From: an uncultured Porphyromonadaceae bacterium | GTDB taxonomy: Bacteria > Bacteroidota > Bacteroidia > Bacteroidales > Muribaculaceae | Direction: 5' to 3' | Assembly: GCA_905193485.1 (NCBI GenBank) | Contig: CAJJOX010000014.1 | Location: 1 to 21,357, forward strand | Length of the DNA stretch: 21,357 nt | Shown: positions 1 through 7,610 of the stretch, piece after piece | How positions within the stretch are numbered: position 1 is the stretch's first letter | Layout: the number at the start of each line of letters is the position of its first letter | Translations under genes and position numbers: made by a program | The notes under the pieces: generated by a model | Told to the model about the DNA's origin: nothing | Databases searched by the model: none | Seen by the model: only the letters and a program-made list of their open reading frames with translations

Positions 1-362
1 AACGCGCCCAGCGGGCATAGCCACTTGCAGAAGGGACGGTAGAACAGTACGCTCAGCACGATCACCGACAGCAGGATGCTGAACTTCCATGTAAACAGCT
101 TGCCCAGCGCCGCCCGGATGCCGGAATTGGCAAGGGACAGCGGGATGGCTCCCTCCAGCACGCCCTGGGGGCAGAGGTATTTGCAGAAGAAGGGGTCGCC
201 CATGCCAACGTCGTTCACAAGGAACGCCGGCAGCAGGAAAACCATCACCAGCAGGACGGCGTACTTGAGGTATGTCAGGGGCTTGAGCTTCTTTGTGGAG
301 AGCTTCTTTGTCGGGATCTTATGCAGCAGCTCCTGAAACCAGCCAAAGGGGCACAGAAAACC
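1..362 (-). CDS. Partial 4Fe-4S binding membrane protein (NapH/YccM-like polyferredoxin), probably foreign sequence
   Basis: Read on the minus strand, one frame stays open from about 362 to the window edge. It gives a typical membrane polyferredoxin fragment: GFLCPFGWFQELL, then a hydrophobic helix (LLVMVFLLPAFLV), then FCKYLCPQGVLEG, a second helix (FSILLSVIVLSVLFY) and FCKWLCPLGA. The repeated Cys-rich CxxxCPxG-type motifs would ligate iron-sulfur clusters in electron transfer at the membrane. Both ends are missing: the C-terminus runs off the window, and similarity stops just where the first cluster Cys of the CGxLCPFGW motif should be (TCG, Ser, near 363-365). Codon use (CTG, GCG and CCG rich) and wording resemble Clostridia more than the Bacteroidales genes next to it. 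The family call is fairly secure from the motifs; the foreign origin is inference. Confidence 0.65.
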
Positions 363-2777
363 CGACTGACATTTCTTCTGGGCCAGCTGTATGCCGACAC
401 CGGCCAACGCGCCGAAGCATATGCCACCTTCAAAAAAGTGGGCGGTATGTCGGGAGCCGGACACCGCACTCAATTCAACGCGCGCATCAAGCAAAGCGAG
501 GTGTTTCAAGGCACTGACATAAGCTCGGAGGTGAAAGCCCTGCAGCGCCTGGCCCGGTTCGGCAGCAACCGCGAATATCTCGACCAGATCTATTATGCCA
601 TCGGCAATCTCTACCTGTCGCATGCCGACACGGCACAGGCCATAGCCAACTATGAAAAAGCTATAAAGTCGTCGACACGCGACGGCATCGACAAGGCCAT
701 AGCGCAAATCACGCTCGGACGCCTCTACTATGGCATGGGCGAATATGACAAAGCCCAGCCATGCTATGCCGAGGCTCTGCCGAAGCTTCCCGACACATAC
801 CCCGACTACCGTCTGCTCAAACGCCGAAGCGACGTCCTCGACGAAATGGCCGTATATTCCCAAAACGTCACCCTGCAGGACTCGCTCCTGCGCCTGTCGC
901 ATATGACGCCCGAAGAGCAACGCAAAGTCATCGACAAGATTATAGCCGATCTTAATCAGCGCGAAAAGGAAGAAGCCGAAAATGCCCGTCGCGAGGAATA
1001 TCTCGCCCAACAGGCTGCGGCGGGAAACGGTCTGCAACTCAACGGTTCCGGCTCATCGGCTCCTGCCACTTTCCAGCTCAACACCGACAAATCATGGTAT
1101 TTCTACAACGAAGCCACACGTTCGGCCGGACGCACCGAATTTCAGAAACGCTGGGGCAGCCGCCGGCTTGAAGACGACTGGCGCCGGCGAAACAAGGCGT
1201 CGTTCTCTCTCTCTGACGAAGACGGCATCGACGACAACAAAGACAATGACGGAGAAGCGGGAGGAAGCGCTGACAACGAAACGGAAGCCGACGGATCGGC
1301 AGCACGCGAAGCCGCCGAACACGCCTCCGACCCACACTATCCCGAATATTACTTGCGGCAGATTCCGTCGACGGAAGCCGAACGCCTCACCGCCAACGAC
1401 ATAATCCAGGACGGCCTTTACAATATGGCCGTACTCCTCAAAGACAAACTCGACGACATTCGCGCCGCCGAACGCGAATTCAACGAACTTCTCACCCGCT
1501 ATCCTGACAATATATATCGACTCGATGCCTACTACAACATGTATCTCATGTATGCCCGGGCAGGCAACGCAACCCAAGCCGACCGTTACCGACGGCTGAT
1601 CATCAGCGAGTTTCCTGACAGCCGTCAGGGCGAGGCTCTCGCCGATCCCGGCTATATCGAAAAACTGCGTCGCATGCCCGAAGAGGAGCAAAAGCTCTAC
1701 GACCGCGCCTATGCCGCATATATGGCCAACGACAATGCCACACTCCACCGCATCTACAACGAAATGCGGCGCGACTATCCCATGAGCCGCATAATGCCAA
1801 AATTCATGTTTATCGAGGCTCTTAGCTACGTCACTGAAAACAATCCGGCCAAATTTGCCGAAGTGCTCGGCCAGCTCGTCGGAAGCTATCCCGACACCGA
1901 CGTGTCGCCGTTGGCATCATCCTATCTGCAGCTTCTCGGCGAAGGACGCACCTTCAATTCTTCAGGTGGCAATGTGCGGGGCATCGTCTGGAGCACACGT
2001 CTTTCAAATGACTCGACCGCCAACGCCACCCTCGACACACCGGCCGAATTTGATTTCGAAACCGACGGTCCGCACGACATCATATTCATTTACCGCACAG
2101 ACCTTGTCAATGCCAACCGGCTGCTCTTCGAGGTAGCCCGACACAACTTCTCGACCTACTCGGTGCGTGATTTCGATCTCGAACAGATGCAGTTCGGCAC
2201 GCTTGGCCTGCTCGTCGTATCAGGTTTTGACTCTCAGGCCGAAGCCTTGCGCTACCGCGAGAAACTTGAATCCGGCTCGTTCCGCCTGCCACAGGGTGTG
2301 GTACCGCTTATCATAAGCCGGCACAATTTCGAACTGCTCCTCAACGAAGGACGCACCCTCGAGGAATATTTCAACGCCGCCGGCGACAAACGCCTCGACC
2401 AGATACACACCGCCACACTGCCGGCCGACACCTATCCTTCCGCAAAAGAAATGTATGCTCGACCCGCCGTCGACAGTGCCGGCACCACACCAACCGTCCC
2501 GGAATCCGCCCCGGTTGAAGAGCCTGCCGAACCTGAACTGACAGCGCCGTCCGCACCCGCGCCCGTGCTGTCCCCCGTCAATCCCGCACCGACGCAACCG
2601 TCCGAATCCGAAACGCCTGCTACTCCGGAATCTACATCCCGACCGGCTCAGCCTGCGGTCCGGCCTGTCCCCACCCCCGAACCTGCAAACCAACCCGAAC
2701 CGGATGAATTCGACTACGACATTCCTGTCCCCGTGGTGCCCGTGGGCAAACCGCCCGTAGCGCCACGCGTCGACTGA
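321..2777 (+). CDS. porW: PorW/SprE-like TPR protein of the type IX secretion system, 5' truncated
   Basis: PorW (SprE) is a TPR lipoprotein needed for type IX secretion and gliding in Bacteroidota. TPR-like helices lie at about residues 15-48, 88-117 and 127-160, and a second group at about 365-445. Between them, near residues 257-295, is a WYFYN...WGSRRLEDDWRR block that I recognise as characteristic of this family. Residues ~584-660 form a small alpha/beta domain (FIYRTDLVNANRLLFEVARH onward). The last ~100 residues are Pro/Glu-rich. The 818-residue frame has no signal peptide or lipobox: the ATG at 321 lies in the foreign segment, and recognisable family sequence begins near AKGAQKTRLTFLLGQLY (from 342). 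The true start is therefore missing. porX follows after 26 bases, so the two are probably co-transcribed. Function is by family resemblance; the adjacency to porX supports it. Confidence 0.72.
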   Translation: MQQLLKPAKGAQKTRLTFLLGQLYADTGQRAEAYATFKKVGGMSGAGHRTQFNARIKQSEVFQGTDISSEVKALQRLARFGSNREYLDQIYYAIGNLYLSHADTAQAIANYEKAIKSSTRDGIDKAIAQITLGRLYYGMGEYDKAQPCYAEALPKLPDTYPDYRLLKRRSDVLDEMAVYSQNVTLQDSLLRLSHMTPEEQRKVIDKIIADLNQREKEEAENARREEYLAQQAAAGNGLQLNGSGSSAPATFQLNTDKSWYFYNEATRSAGRTEFQKRWGSRRLEDDWRRRNKASFSLSDEDGIDDNKDNDGEAGGSADNETEADGSAAREAAEHASDPHYPEYYLRQIPSTEAERLTANDIIQDGLYNMAVLLKDKLDDIRAAEREFNELLTRYPDNIYRLDAYYNMYLMYARAGNATQADRYRRLIISEFPDSRQGEALADPGYIEKLRRMPEEEQKLYDRAYAAYMANDNATLHRIYNEMRRDYPMSRIMPKFMFIEALSYVTENNPAKFAEVLGQLVGSYPDTDVSPLASSYLQLLGEGRTFNSSGGNVRGIVWSTRLSNDSTANATLDTPAEFDFETDGPHDIIFIYRTDLVNANRLLFEVARHNFSTYSVRDFDLEQMQFGTLGLLVVSGFDSQAEALRYREKLESGSFRLPQGVVPLIISRHNFELLLNEGRTLEEYFNAAGDKRLDQIHTATLPADTYPSAKEMYARPAVDSAGTTPTVPESAPVEEPAEPELTAPSAPAPVLSPVNPAPTQPSESETPATPESTSRPAQPAVRPVPTPEPANQPEPDEFDYDIPVPVVPVGKPPVAPRVD

Positions 2778-2803
2778 TTTCATCCCCGCCAAAACAATTC
2801 CGT

Positions 2804-4351
2804 ATGAACAATTTGAAAATACTATGGGCTGATGACGAAATTGACCTTCTGAAACCCCATGTGATGTTTCTCAAGGCCAAAGGCTACAACGTGACCACCG
2901 TCAACAACGGCGCGGACGCCCTTGCCCTTGCCGAAGAAACGCCCTTCGACCTCATAATCCTCGACGAGAACATGCCCGGACTGACAGGACTCGAAACCCT
3001 CTCGCGGATCAAACTCGTCCTCCCTGCCACTCCAGTGATAATGATCACAAAAAGCGAGGAAGAAAACATTATGGATCAAGCCGTTGGAAGCAAAATCGCC
3101 GACTATCTCATAAAGCCCGTCAATCCGAGCCAGATATTGATGTCGATCAAAAAAAATCTTCACTCGGCGCAACTCGTATCACAAAAATCATCCGACGAAT
3201 ACCGTCAGGATTTCGGCAAGATAGCATCACTAATCAACAGCTCGCGCTCTCTGGACGACTGGATGAACACCTACCGCACACTTATACATTGGGAACTTGA
3301 ACTCGATGCCGCCGACAGCGGAATGAATGAGATGCTCGGCCTCCAGAAAGCCGAAGCCAACAGCGAATTCGCCAAATTCGTGCGCAAGAACTATGCAGGG
3401 TGGATGGATCCGGACAGCGCGGACAGGCCCCTGATGAGTCCCGACATTTTCAAGCGCAAGGTGTTTCCGCTCATCGACGCAGGTGAAAAGGTGTTTTTCA
3501 TCCTCATCGACAACTTCCGCTTCGATCAGTGGCGCGTCATTCGCCCGTTGATAAATCAGTATTTCACCGACGACGACAGCCTCTACTGCTCCATTCTCCC
3601 TACCGCCACGCAATATGCCCGAAACGCCATTTTCTCAGGTCTGATGCCCCTCGACATCGAACGCATGTTTCCCGATCTGTGGGTCGACGAAGAAAGCGAA
3701 GAAGGCAAAAATCTCAACGAATCGCCGCTGATTGCGACTCAATTCGAACGCTTCCGCCGGCAATGCCGGTTTTCATACCACAAGATCAACGACACCGCGA
3801 CCGGCGAACGCCTCTTGCGCGACTTCGCCTCGCTTGAGCAAAACGCCCTGAATGTCATTGTGTTCAATTTTATCGACATGCTCTCCCACGCTCGCACCGA
3901 GTCACGCATGATACGTGAACTCGCCTCCAGCAACGCCGCTTATCGTTCGCTGACACAGTCGTGGTTCCGCCACTCCTCGGCTCTTGAATTTTTCCGCCGG
4001 ATAGCCGAAAAAGGCTACAAAATAATCCTGACGACCGACCACGGTTCGATCCGCGTCGACAACCCGGTAAAAGTAGTGGGTGAAAAAAACACCAACACCA
4101 ATCTGCGCTACAAACTCGGACGCAAACTCGGCTACAACCCGCGACAGGTCTACGAAATAACACGTCCGCAGCAGTTCGGGCTTCCCGCACCCAACGTTTC
4201 CACCGCCTACATATTCGCATGCGGACGCGACTTCTTCGCCTACCCCAACAACTATAACTATTACGTGCAATTCTACACCGACACGTTCCAGCACGGAGGC
4301 ATCTCGATGGAAGAAATGCTCGTTCCCGTCATCACGCTGACACCACGATAA
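2804..4351 (+). CDS. porX: PorX: response regulator with PglZ/alkaline-phosphatase-like domain
   Basis: PorX is the regulator of type IX secretion partnered by the PorY kinase; its effector domain belongs to the alkaline phosphatase superfamily and has been described as an oligonucleotide phosphodiesterase. Residues 1-120 form a receiver: acidic pair D10/D11, phospho-acceptor D54 in IILDENMPG, T82 and K104 in YLIKPV. Residues ~200-515 form the PglZ-like domain, with probable metal and catalytic residues at D236 (ILIDNFRFDQW), T267/T269 (PTATQYARNAIFSG), D358 and H362 (FIDMLSH), D412/H413 (TTDHGS) and H497 (FQHGGISMEE). At 515 residues it has the usual family length, and all expected residues appear intact, so it is probably active. 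It sits 26 bases after porW and 24 bases before tsaE, consistent with one operon. Confidence 0.93.
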   Translation: MNNLKILWADDEIDLLKPHVMFLKAKGYNVTTVNNGADALALAEETPFDLIILDENMPGLTGLETLSRIKLVLPATPVIMITKSEEENIMDQAVGSKIADYLIKPVNPSQILMSIKKNLHSAQLVSQKSSDEYRQDFGKIASLINSSRSLDDWMNTYRTLIHWELELDAADSGMNEMLGLQKAEANSEFAKFVRKNYAGWMDPDSADRPLMSPDIFKRKVFPLIDAGEKVFFILIDNFRFDQWRVIRPLINQYFTDDDSLYCSILPTATQYARNAIFSGLMPLDIERMFPDLWVDEESEEGKNLNESPLIATQFERFRRQCRFSYHKINDTATGERLLRDFASLEQNALNVIVFNFIDMLSHARTESRMIRELASSNAAYRSLTQSWFRHSSALEFFRRIAEKGYKIILTTDHGSIRVDNPVKVVGEKNTNTNLRYKLGRKLGYNPRQVYEITRPQQFGLPAPNVSTAYIFACGRDFFAYPNNYNYYVQFYTDTFQHGGISMEEMLVPVITLTPR

Positions 4352-4375
4352 AAACAATCACCCCAATATAAAACA

Positions 4376-4813
4376 ATGGCAAAACATACCATCGACATCA
4401 CCGATCAAAACGCCCTCGACGAAGCGGCACACAGCTTCATGTCACTCATGGGCGACTACACCATCTTCGCTTTCAACGGCGAGATGGGCGCCGGCAAAAC
4501 GACATTCATCATGGCCCTATGCCGCGCCCTGGGCGTGGTCGACGACCTCGCCGGATCGCCCTCATTCGCTCTCATCAACGAATACCGCTCCGATACTACC
4601 GCCGAACTCATCTACCATTTCGACCTCTACCGCCTCGAAACGCTCGATGAAGCTCTCGAAATCGGCGTTGAAGACTATTTCGACTCCGGAGCGCTCTGTC
4701 TCATTGAATGGCCGGAAAGAGTCAACGACATTCTGCCCGACGATACTGTATGGGTCGATGTGCTGGTCAACGATGACGGCACGCGCCGACTGGAGATAAC
4801 GACACCAGATTGA
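4376..4813 (+). CDS. tsaE: tRNA threonylcarbamoyladenosine biosynthesis ATPase TsaE
   Basis: TsaE is the ATPase partner of TsaD/TsaB in making the N6-threonylcarbamoyl modification at A37 of ANN-decoding tRNAs, a cytoplasmic housekeeping step. The 145-residue protein has family length. Visible motifs are the P-loop GEMGAGKT (35-42), the SPSFALINEY segment (61-70), HFDLYRL (81-87) and the Walker B-like CLIEWPER (108-115). It starts 24 bases after porX, and a porX-tsaE neighbourhood is, to my recollection, common in Bacteroidota, so it is probably the third gene of the operon. Nothing is missing or unusual. Confidence 0.95.
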   Translation: MAKHTIDITDQNALDEAAHSFMSLMGDYTIFAFNGEMGAGKTTFIMALCRALGVVDDLAGSPSFALINEYRSDTTAELIYHFDLYRLETLDEALEIGVEDYFDSGALCLIEWPERVNDILPDDTVWVDVLVNDDGTRRLEITTPD

Positions 4814-4820
4814 CCGGTCG

Positions 4821-5048
4821 ATGGATATTACGACCGCAGGCTATATTATGGCCTCTATTTTCGCATTAGGCGGAAGCCTGTCAATTGCCGCCGCCATATG
4901 CAACTGGGACTGGTTTTTCCGCAGCGAGAGCGTGCGAATGCTCACATGGCGCCTTTCGCGCCATTGGCAGCGCGCTGTCTATGCTATGCTCGGCATCGCC
5001 ATTCTCGCCATGGCCATAAAACTCTTGCGCGATATCTCCGCCGGATAG
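4821..5048 (+). CDS. Small two-helix membrane protein, Imm17-like
   Basis: This 75-residue protein has two likely membrane helices (about residues 8-26 and 54-70) joined by a basic loop. The NWDWFFRSES segment followed by an RxWQRAVYAMLGIAIL-type second helix resembles the immunity 17 (Imm17) family, small Bacteroidota membrane proteins predicted as toxin immunity proteins. It begins 7 bases after the tsaE stop, so it is probably translated from the same transcript. No toxin gene is next to it, so a true immunity role is doubtful; it may be a housekeeping member of the family. The coding call is firmer than the function. Confidence 0.6.
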   Translation: MDITTAGYIMASIFALGGSLSIAAAICNWDWFFRSESVRMLTWRLSRHWQRAVYAMLGIAILAMAIKLLRDISAG

Positions 5049-5246
5049 GTCATAACCTGCCGGAACAGACCGATTGCGGCATAGCCATACGGACCTATGC
5101 ATTGATTAGCCCCACGGCATGAATCTGCCGTCATCCCTTACGGTCACCCCTTACAGAACAGCAGTGGCGTGAAAGGGTGCCCCACGAAGAGAAATCTTTT
5201 CACATGCTCAATCCTGTGGGATCACTGCGTTTTGCGGAAATTTTAC
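5049..5246. other. Intergenic stretch after the porW-tsaE operon
   Basis: I see no gene here. A short perfect hairpin, ACGGCA (5114-5119) with TGCCGT (5126-5131), could help end the upstream operon, but no T-run follows it. The rest gives no clear signal before the promoter box at 5247. Confidence 0.4.
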
Positions 5247-5254
5247 TATCTTTG
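5247..5254 (+). promoter_or_regulatory. Bacteroidota -7 promoter box upstream of the cobalamin riboswitch
   Basis: TATCTTTG matches the Bacteroidota -7 consensus TAnnTTTG and lies just before the riboswitch, putting a start of transcription near 5260. No well-spaced -33 TTTG is present: the nearest, at 5231-5234, is only 12 bases away. The call rests on the -7 box and its position. Confidence 0.6.
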
Positions 5255-5260
5255 CAGTGC

Positions 5261-5500
5261 AAAGGTGGTGCATCCATATTCCCGTCACGGGATTCCGGAT
5301 TTTACCTTAAAAGGGAACGCAGTGAGATTCTGCGACAATCCCCGTTGCTGTATTTTCCCGCCTGACACCGCTGTCCGGCAATCTATGGTTCAACATACGG
5401 CCACTGAAACATCATTCGTTTCGGGAAGGCTTGGATTATAGAGGAATAAGCCAGAAGACCTGCCTTCGCAACAATTGGACTTGATGCCTGCGGGTCGATG
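5261..5500 (+). ncRNA. Cobalamin (B12) riboswitch
   Basis: The segment carries the conserved core of the cobalamin riboswitch in the right order: GGTGGTGCATCC (5264-5275), AAAAGGGAA (5309-5317), the AGTGAGATTCTGCGACAATC arm (from 5321), CCCGTTGCTGTA (5341-5352, replacing the common CCCGCnACTGT), and the B12-box-like AAGCCAGAAGACCTGCC (5448-5464). A promoter box sits directly upstream and a lipoprotein gene starts at 5632. In this family, bound adenosylcobalamin or another cobamide lowers expression of transport genes. I see no terminator between the aptamer and the gene, so control of translation initiation is more likely, but that is inference. The 3' boundary is approximate. Confidence 0.9.
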
Positions 5501-5631
5501 GGCAACGCCAAAACTTGCATCGTATGTGATATCGTAGGCAACATTTGTCGCGACGCAGGCTTTGATTTCGTTGATATCCGACTCGCTACGCCAGCGAAAC
5601 TAATGGATTATTAACCCTATATATCAACGAA

Positions 5632-7236
5632 ATGAAAAAAGCACTGAGATTTTTATCCGGATTGGCGATAGCCATATCCTTTTCCATCGGTATGACAGGA
5701 TGTTATAACGATGACGATTTGTGGAACAAAGTTGACGATCTCGACACCCGCCTTACGGCTCTCGAGCAGGCGGTAACTGCCGCAAACACAAACATTGCCA
5801 CCCTCCGGCAACTGGTCGACGCCCTTCAGCAAAACGTTCACGTAACCGGCGTGACCCAGACGGCCGACGGATATAAGATCACATTCTCCAATGGCACCGA
5901 AGCGGAGATCCGCAACGGCATAGACGGCGTCGATGCCCCCTCGATATCTGTCAAACAGCACTCCGACGGCAATTTCTACTGGACTCTCGACGGAGAGTTT
6001 ATGACAGATGCCGATGGAAACATGGTGCGCGCCGCAGCCAACGACGGCAAGGACGCCATTGCCCCTCAGGTACGCATCGACGACCAGTCGAAAATTTGGG
6101 AAATCTCAACTGACGGAGGGACAACATGGACCTCGACAGGCATTCCGGCTCAGGGAAAAGACGGCGACTCCATTTTCTCATCTGTCGACAACACACACGC
6201 CGATTATGTCGAATTCATCCTTGCTGACGGAAGCGTGATCCAGATTCCGAAAAACTCCACACTATCCATAGTCATCACAGGCCCGGAAGGACGCATACCC
6301 TATGGCAGCTCTGCCGAATATACCCTCCAGCTCAACGGCGTCGAAAAAATCACGTTCACTAAACCCGACGGCTGGCGCATCGCCATCGACGGCACAAAAA
6401 TGACAGTCACCGCCCCCGTCGAACAAAACACCTATGCCGAAACAGAAGGCACCATAACGCTTATCGGCATAAGCGGAAACCTCTCGACCATGACCGAACT
6501 CGACGTCAAGGCCATACACCGCGTGACCCTGACATTTGAAGGCGACATATGGGACGCACTCTCAATCCACAATTTCTCGCCCGGAACCACCTCAACCACC
6601 GAACTTATGGGTCAGACCTATGAATGGACTGACGAACTGACACAGCTCACCACCGCCGTCCCCGACGGATTTATGGGCGGCTGGGGCTATCCCTGGTTCA
6701 TAAGCTCCTACAACGCCAACTCCCTTGATCAGGACTCCTACGGCTACTACACCTACGACCTATATGTCTACAACCCCGATATCACCGGCGAAGCGACAAC
6801 CGGCGGCGGAAACAACGGTTCCGACAATTTCCTTACAACATTCGGATATCTCGACCTGGTATATCCTTACGGCGACGGACGGCCGATCTTCAAGTTCGCC
6901 GACGGAAAAGCACGCACCGTCGAAAGCCTCTATGTCAACTCGACATGCTACTTCTATTCCGTAGCCGTATCGGGCAATCCCCTCAGTCCCGCATTGTCGG
7001 AAGATGTGATCTATTATGCCACCGGCTTCGATGCCGCCGGCAACGAAGTGGGCACCGTGACCCTGACATTCGCCACAACAGACTACGTTCCTGACCGCTG
7101 GATCAAATGGGACAACCTTTCCGATCTCGGTCCGATTGTCGAACTGCGCCTTAACCAGGCTGGAGGAGCCGACAACGGCTACGGCTACTCACTGCCGGCC
7201 TACTATGCTGTCGACGACATAACCATAAGCTGGTAA
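5632..7236 (+). CDS. B12-riboswitch-controlled surface lipoprotein (DUF4988 plus DUF4465-like), BtuH-like candidate
   Basis: The protein begins with a lipoprotein signal peptide (basic MKKALRF, hydrophobic core, lipobox GMTGC with C24). It continues with acidic YNDDD, which fits the export signal that sends Bacteroidota lipoproteins to the cell surface. Residues ~28-65 are a short coiled coil. Residues ~65-130 resemble DUF4988 (GYKITFSNGTEAEIRNGIDG, NFYWTLDGEFMTDADGN). After a beta-rich linker, residues ~300-534 resemble DUF4465 (VNSTCYFYSVAVSG, WIKWDNLSDLGPIVELRL, PAYYAVDDITI). The 5' leader is a cobalamin riboswitch, so a role in capturing B12 or related cobamides at the cell surface is likely; BtuH of Bacteroides has such a role. 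No TonB-dependent BtuB-like receptor is adjacent, so it would act with a transporter encoded elsewhere. Domain names are by eye; direct B12 binding is inferred from the riboswitch. Confidence 0.78.
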   Translation: MKKALRFLSGLAIAISFSIGMTGCYNDDDLWNKVDDLDTRLTALEQAVTAANTNIATLRQLVDALQQNVHVTGVTQTADGYKITFSNGTEAEIRNGIDGVDAPSISVKQHSDGNFYWTLDGEFMTDADGNMVRAAANDGKDAIAPQVRIDDQSKIWEISTDGGTTWTSTGIPAQGKDGDSIFSSVDNTHADYVEFILADGSVIQIPKNSTLSIVITGPEGRIPYGSSAEYTLQLNGVEKITFTKPDGWRIAIDGTKMTVTAPVEQNTYAETEGTITLIGISGNLSTMTELDVKAIHRVTLTFEGDIWDALSIHNFSPGTTSTTELMGQTYEWTDELTQLTTAVPDGFMGGWGYPWFISSYNANSLDQDSYGYYTYDLYVYNPDITGEATTGGGNNGSDNFLTTFGYLDLVYPYGDGRPIFKFADGKARTVESLYVNSTCYFYSVAVSGNPLSPALSEDVIYYATGFDAAGNEVGTVTLTFATTDYVPDRWIKWDNLSDLGPIVELRLNQAGGADNGYGYSLPAYYAVDDITISW

Positions 7237-7266
7237 TCCTTCACACATCCAGCGCATCCGCCATTC

Positions 7267-7303
7267 GCAGACGGCCGTAAATTTTTGCGGCCGTCTGCCT
7301 TTT
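7267..7303 (+). terminator. Rho-independent terminator after the lipoprotein gene
   Basis: A perfect 11-bp stem, GCAGACGGCCG (7267-7277) with CGGCCGTCTGC (7288-7298), encloses a 10-base loop and is followed by CTTTTC. It lies 30 bases after the lipoprotein stop codon. Confidence 0.9.
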
Positions 7304-7348
7304 CATAGTAATTTTGCCGGGAAAAAACATCAAAAAGTTCAAAAGCCA

Positions 7349-7378
7349 TTGCCAAATAAAAAAATAGCATTATCTTTG
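7349..7378 (+). promoter_or_regulatory. Promoter of the tRNA-Lys gene
   Basis: TTG at 7349-7351 (-33 element) and TATCTTTG at 7371-7378 (-7 element, consensus TAnnTTTG) are 19 bases apart, the normal Bacteroidota spacing. The tRNA starts 48 bases downstream. Confidence 0.75.
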
Positions 7379-7425
7379 CATCGCAATTGCAGAAAGCGTT
7401 CTGCGCACGCGACAAAAACGATCAC

Positions 7426-7498
7426 GACTCCGTAGCTCAGTTGGTAGAGCAAATGACTCTTAATCATTGGGTCGAGGGTTCGAGCCCCTCCGGGGTCA
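7426..7498 (+). tRNA. tRNA-Lys (anticodon CTT)
   Basis: The segment folds as a complete cloverleaf. The acceptor stem is GACTCCG (7426-7432) with CGGGGTC (7491-7497), including one T-G wobble, and the discriminator is A7498. The D-stem is GCTC/GAGC. The anticodon stem AATGA/TCATT encloses the loop CTCTTAA, with anticodon CTT at 7459-7461. The T-stem is GAGGG/CCCTC with loop TTCGAGC. CA follows the discriminator, so the CCA end is not fully encoded. The gene lies at the chromosome side of the integrated element, a common kind of neighbour for integrases, but no second copy of its 3' end is visible in the window. Confidence 0.97.
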
Positions 7499-7522
7499 CA
7501 AAGCCAAACGGCAAAATCAAGC

Positions 7523-7557
7523 AAATCGCTGAAACTAAGACAGTTTCAGCGATTTTT
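7523..7557 (+). terminator. Terminator after tRNA-Lys
   Basis: A perfect 14-bp stem, AAATCGCTGAAACT (7523-7536) with AGTTTCAGCGATTT (7542-7555), has a 5-base loop and its 3' arm runs into TTTTT. It lies 25 bases after the tRNA. Confidence 0.9.
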
Positions 7558-7610
7558 GTAATATCCCTATCCGGCAGAATAAAGTATATTGTAGGGTTAA
7601 GAGGTGTGCA

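Noticed and set aside
1092..1748. Long minus-strand frame of 218 codons inside porW
   Set aside because: It is antisense to a well-supported gene, has a low-complexity Val/Gly/Phe-rich product, and arises from the GC-rich codon pattern of porW.
2220..2792. Minus-strand frame of 190 codons over the 3' end of porW
   Set aside because: The product is Gly/Arg/Phe repeat-like, the mirror of the Pro-rich PorW tail; no domain is recognisable.
5169..5441. Plus-strand frame of 90 codons
   Set aside because: It lies across the promoter box and cobalamin aptamer; the conservation pattern there is RNA, not protein.
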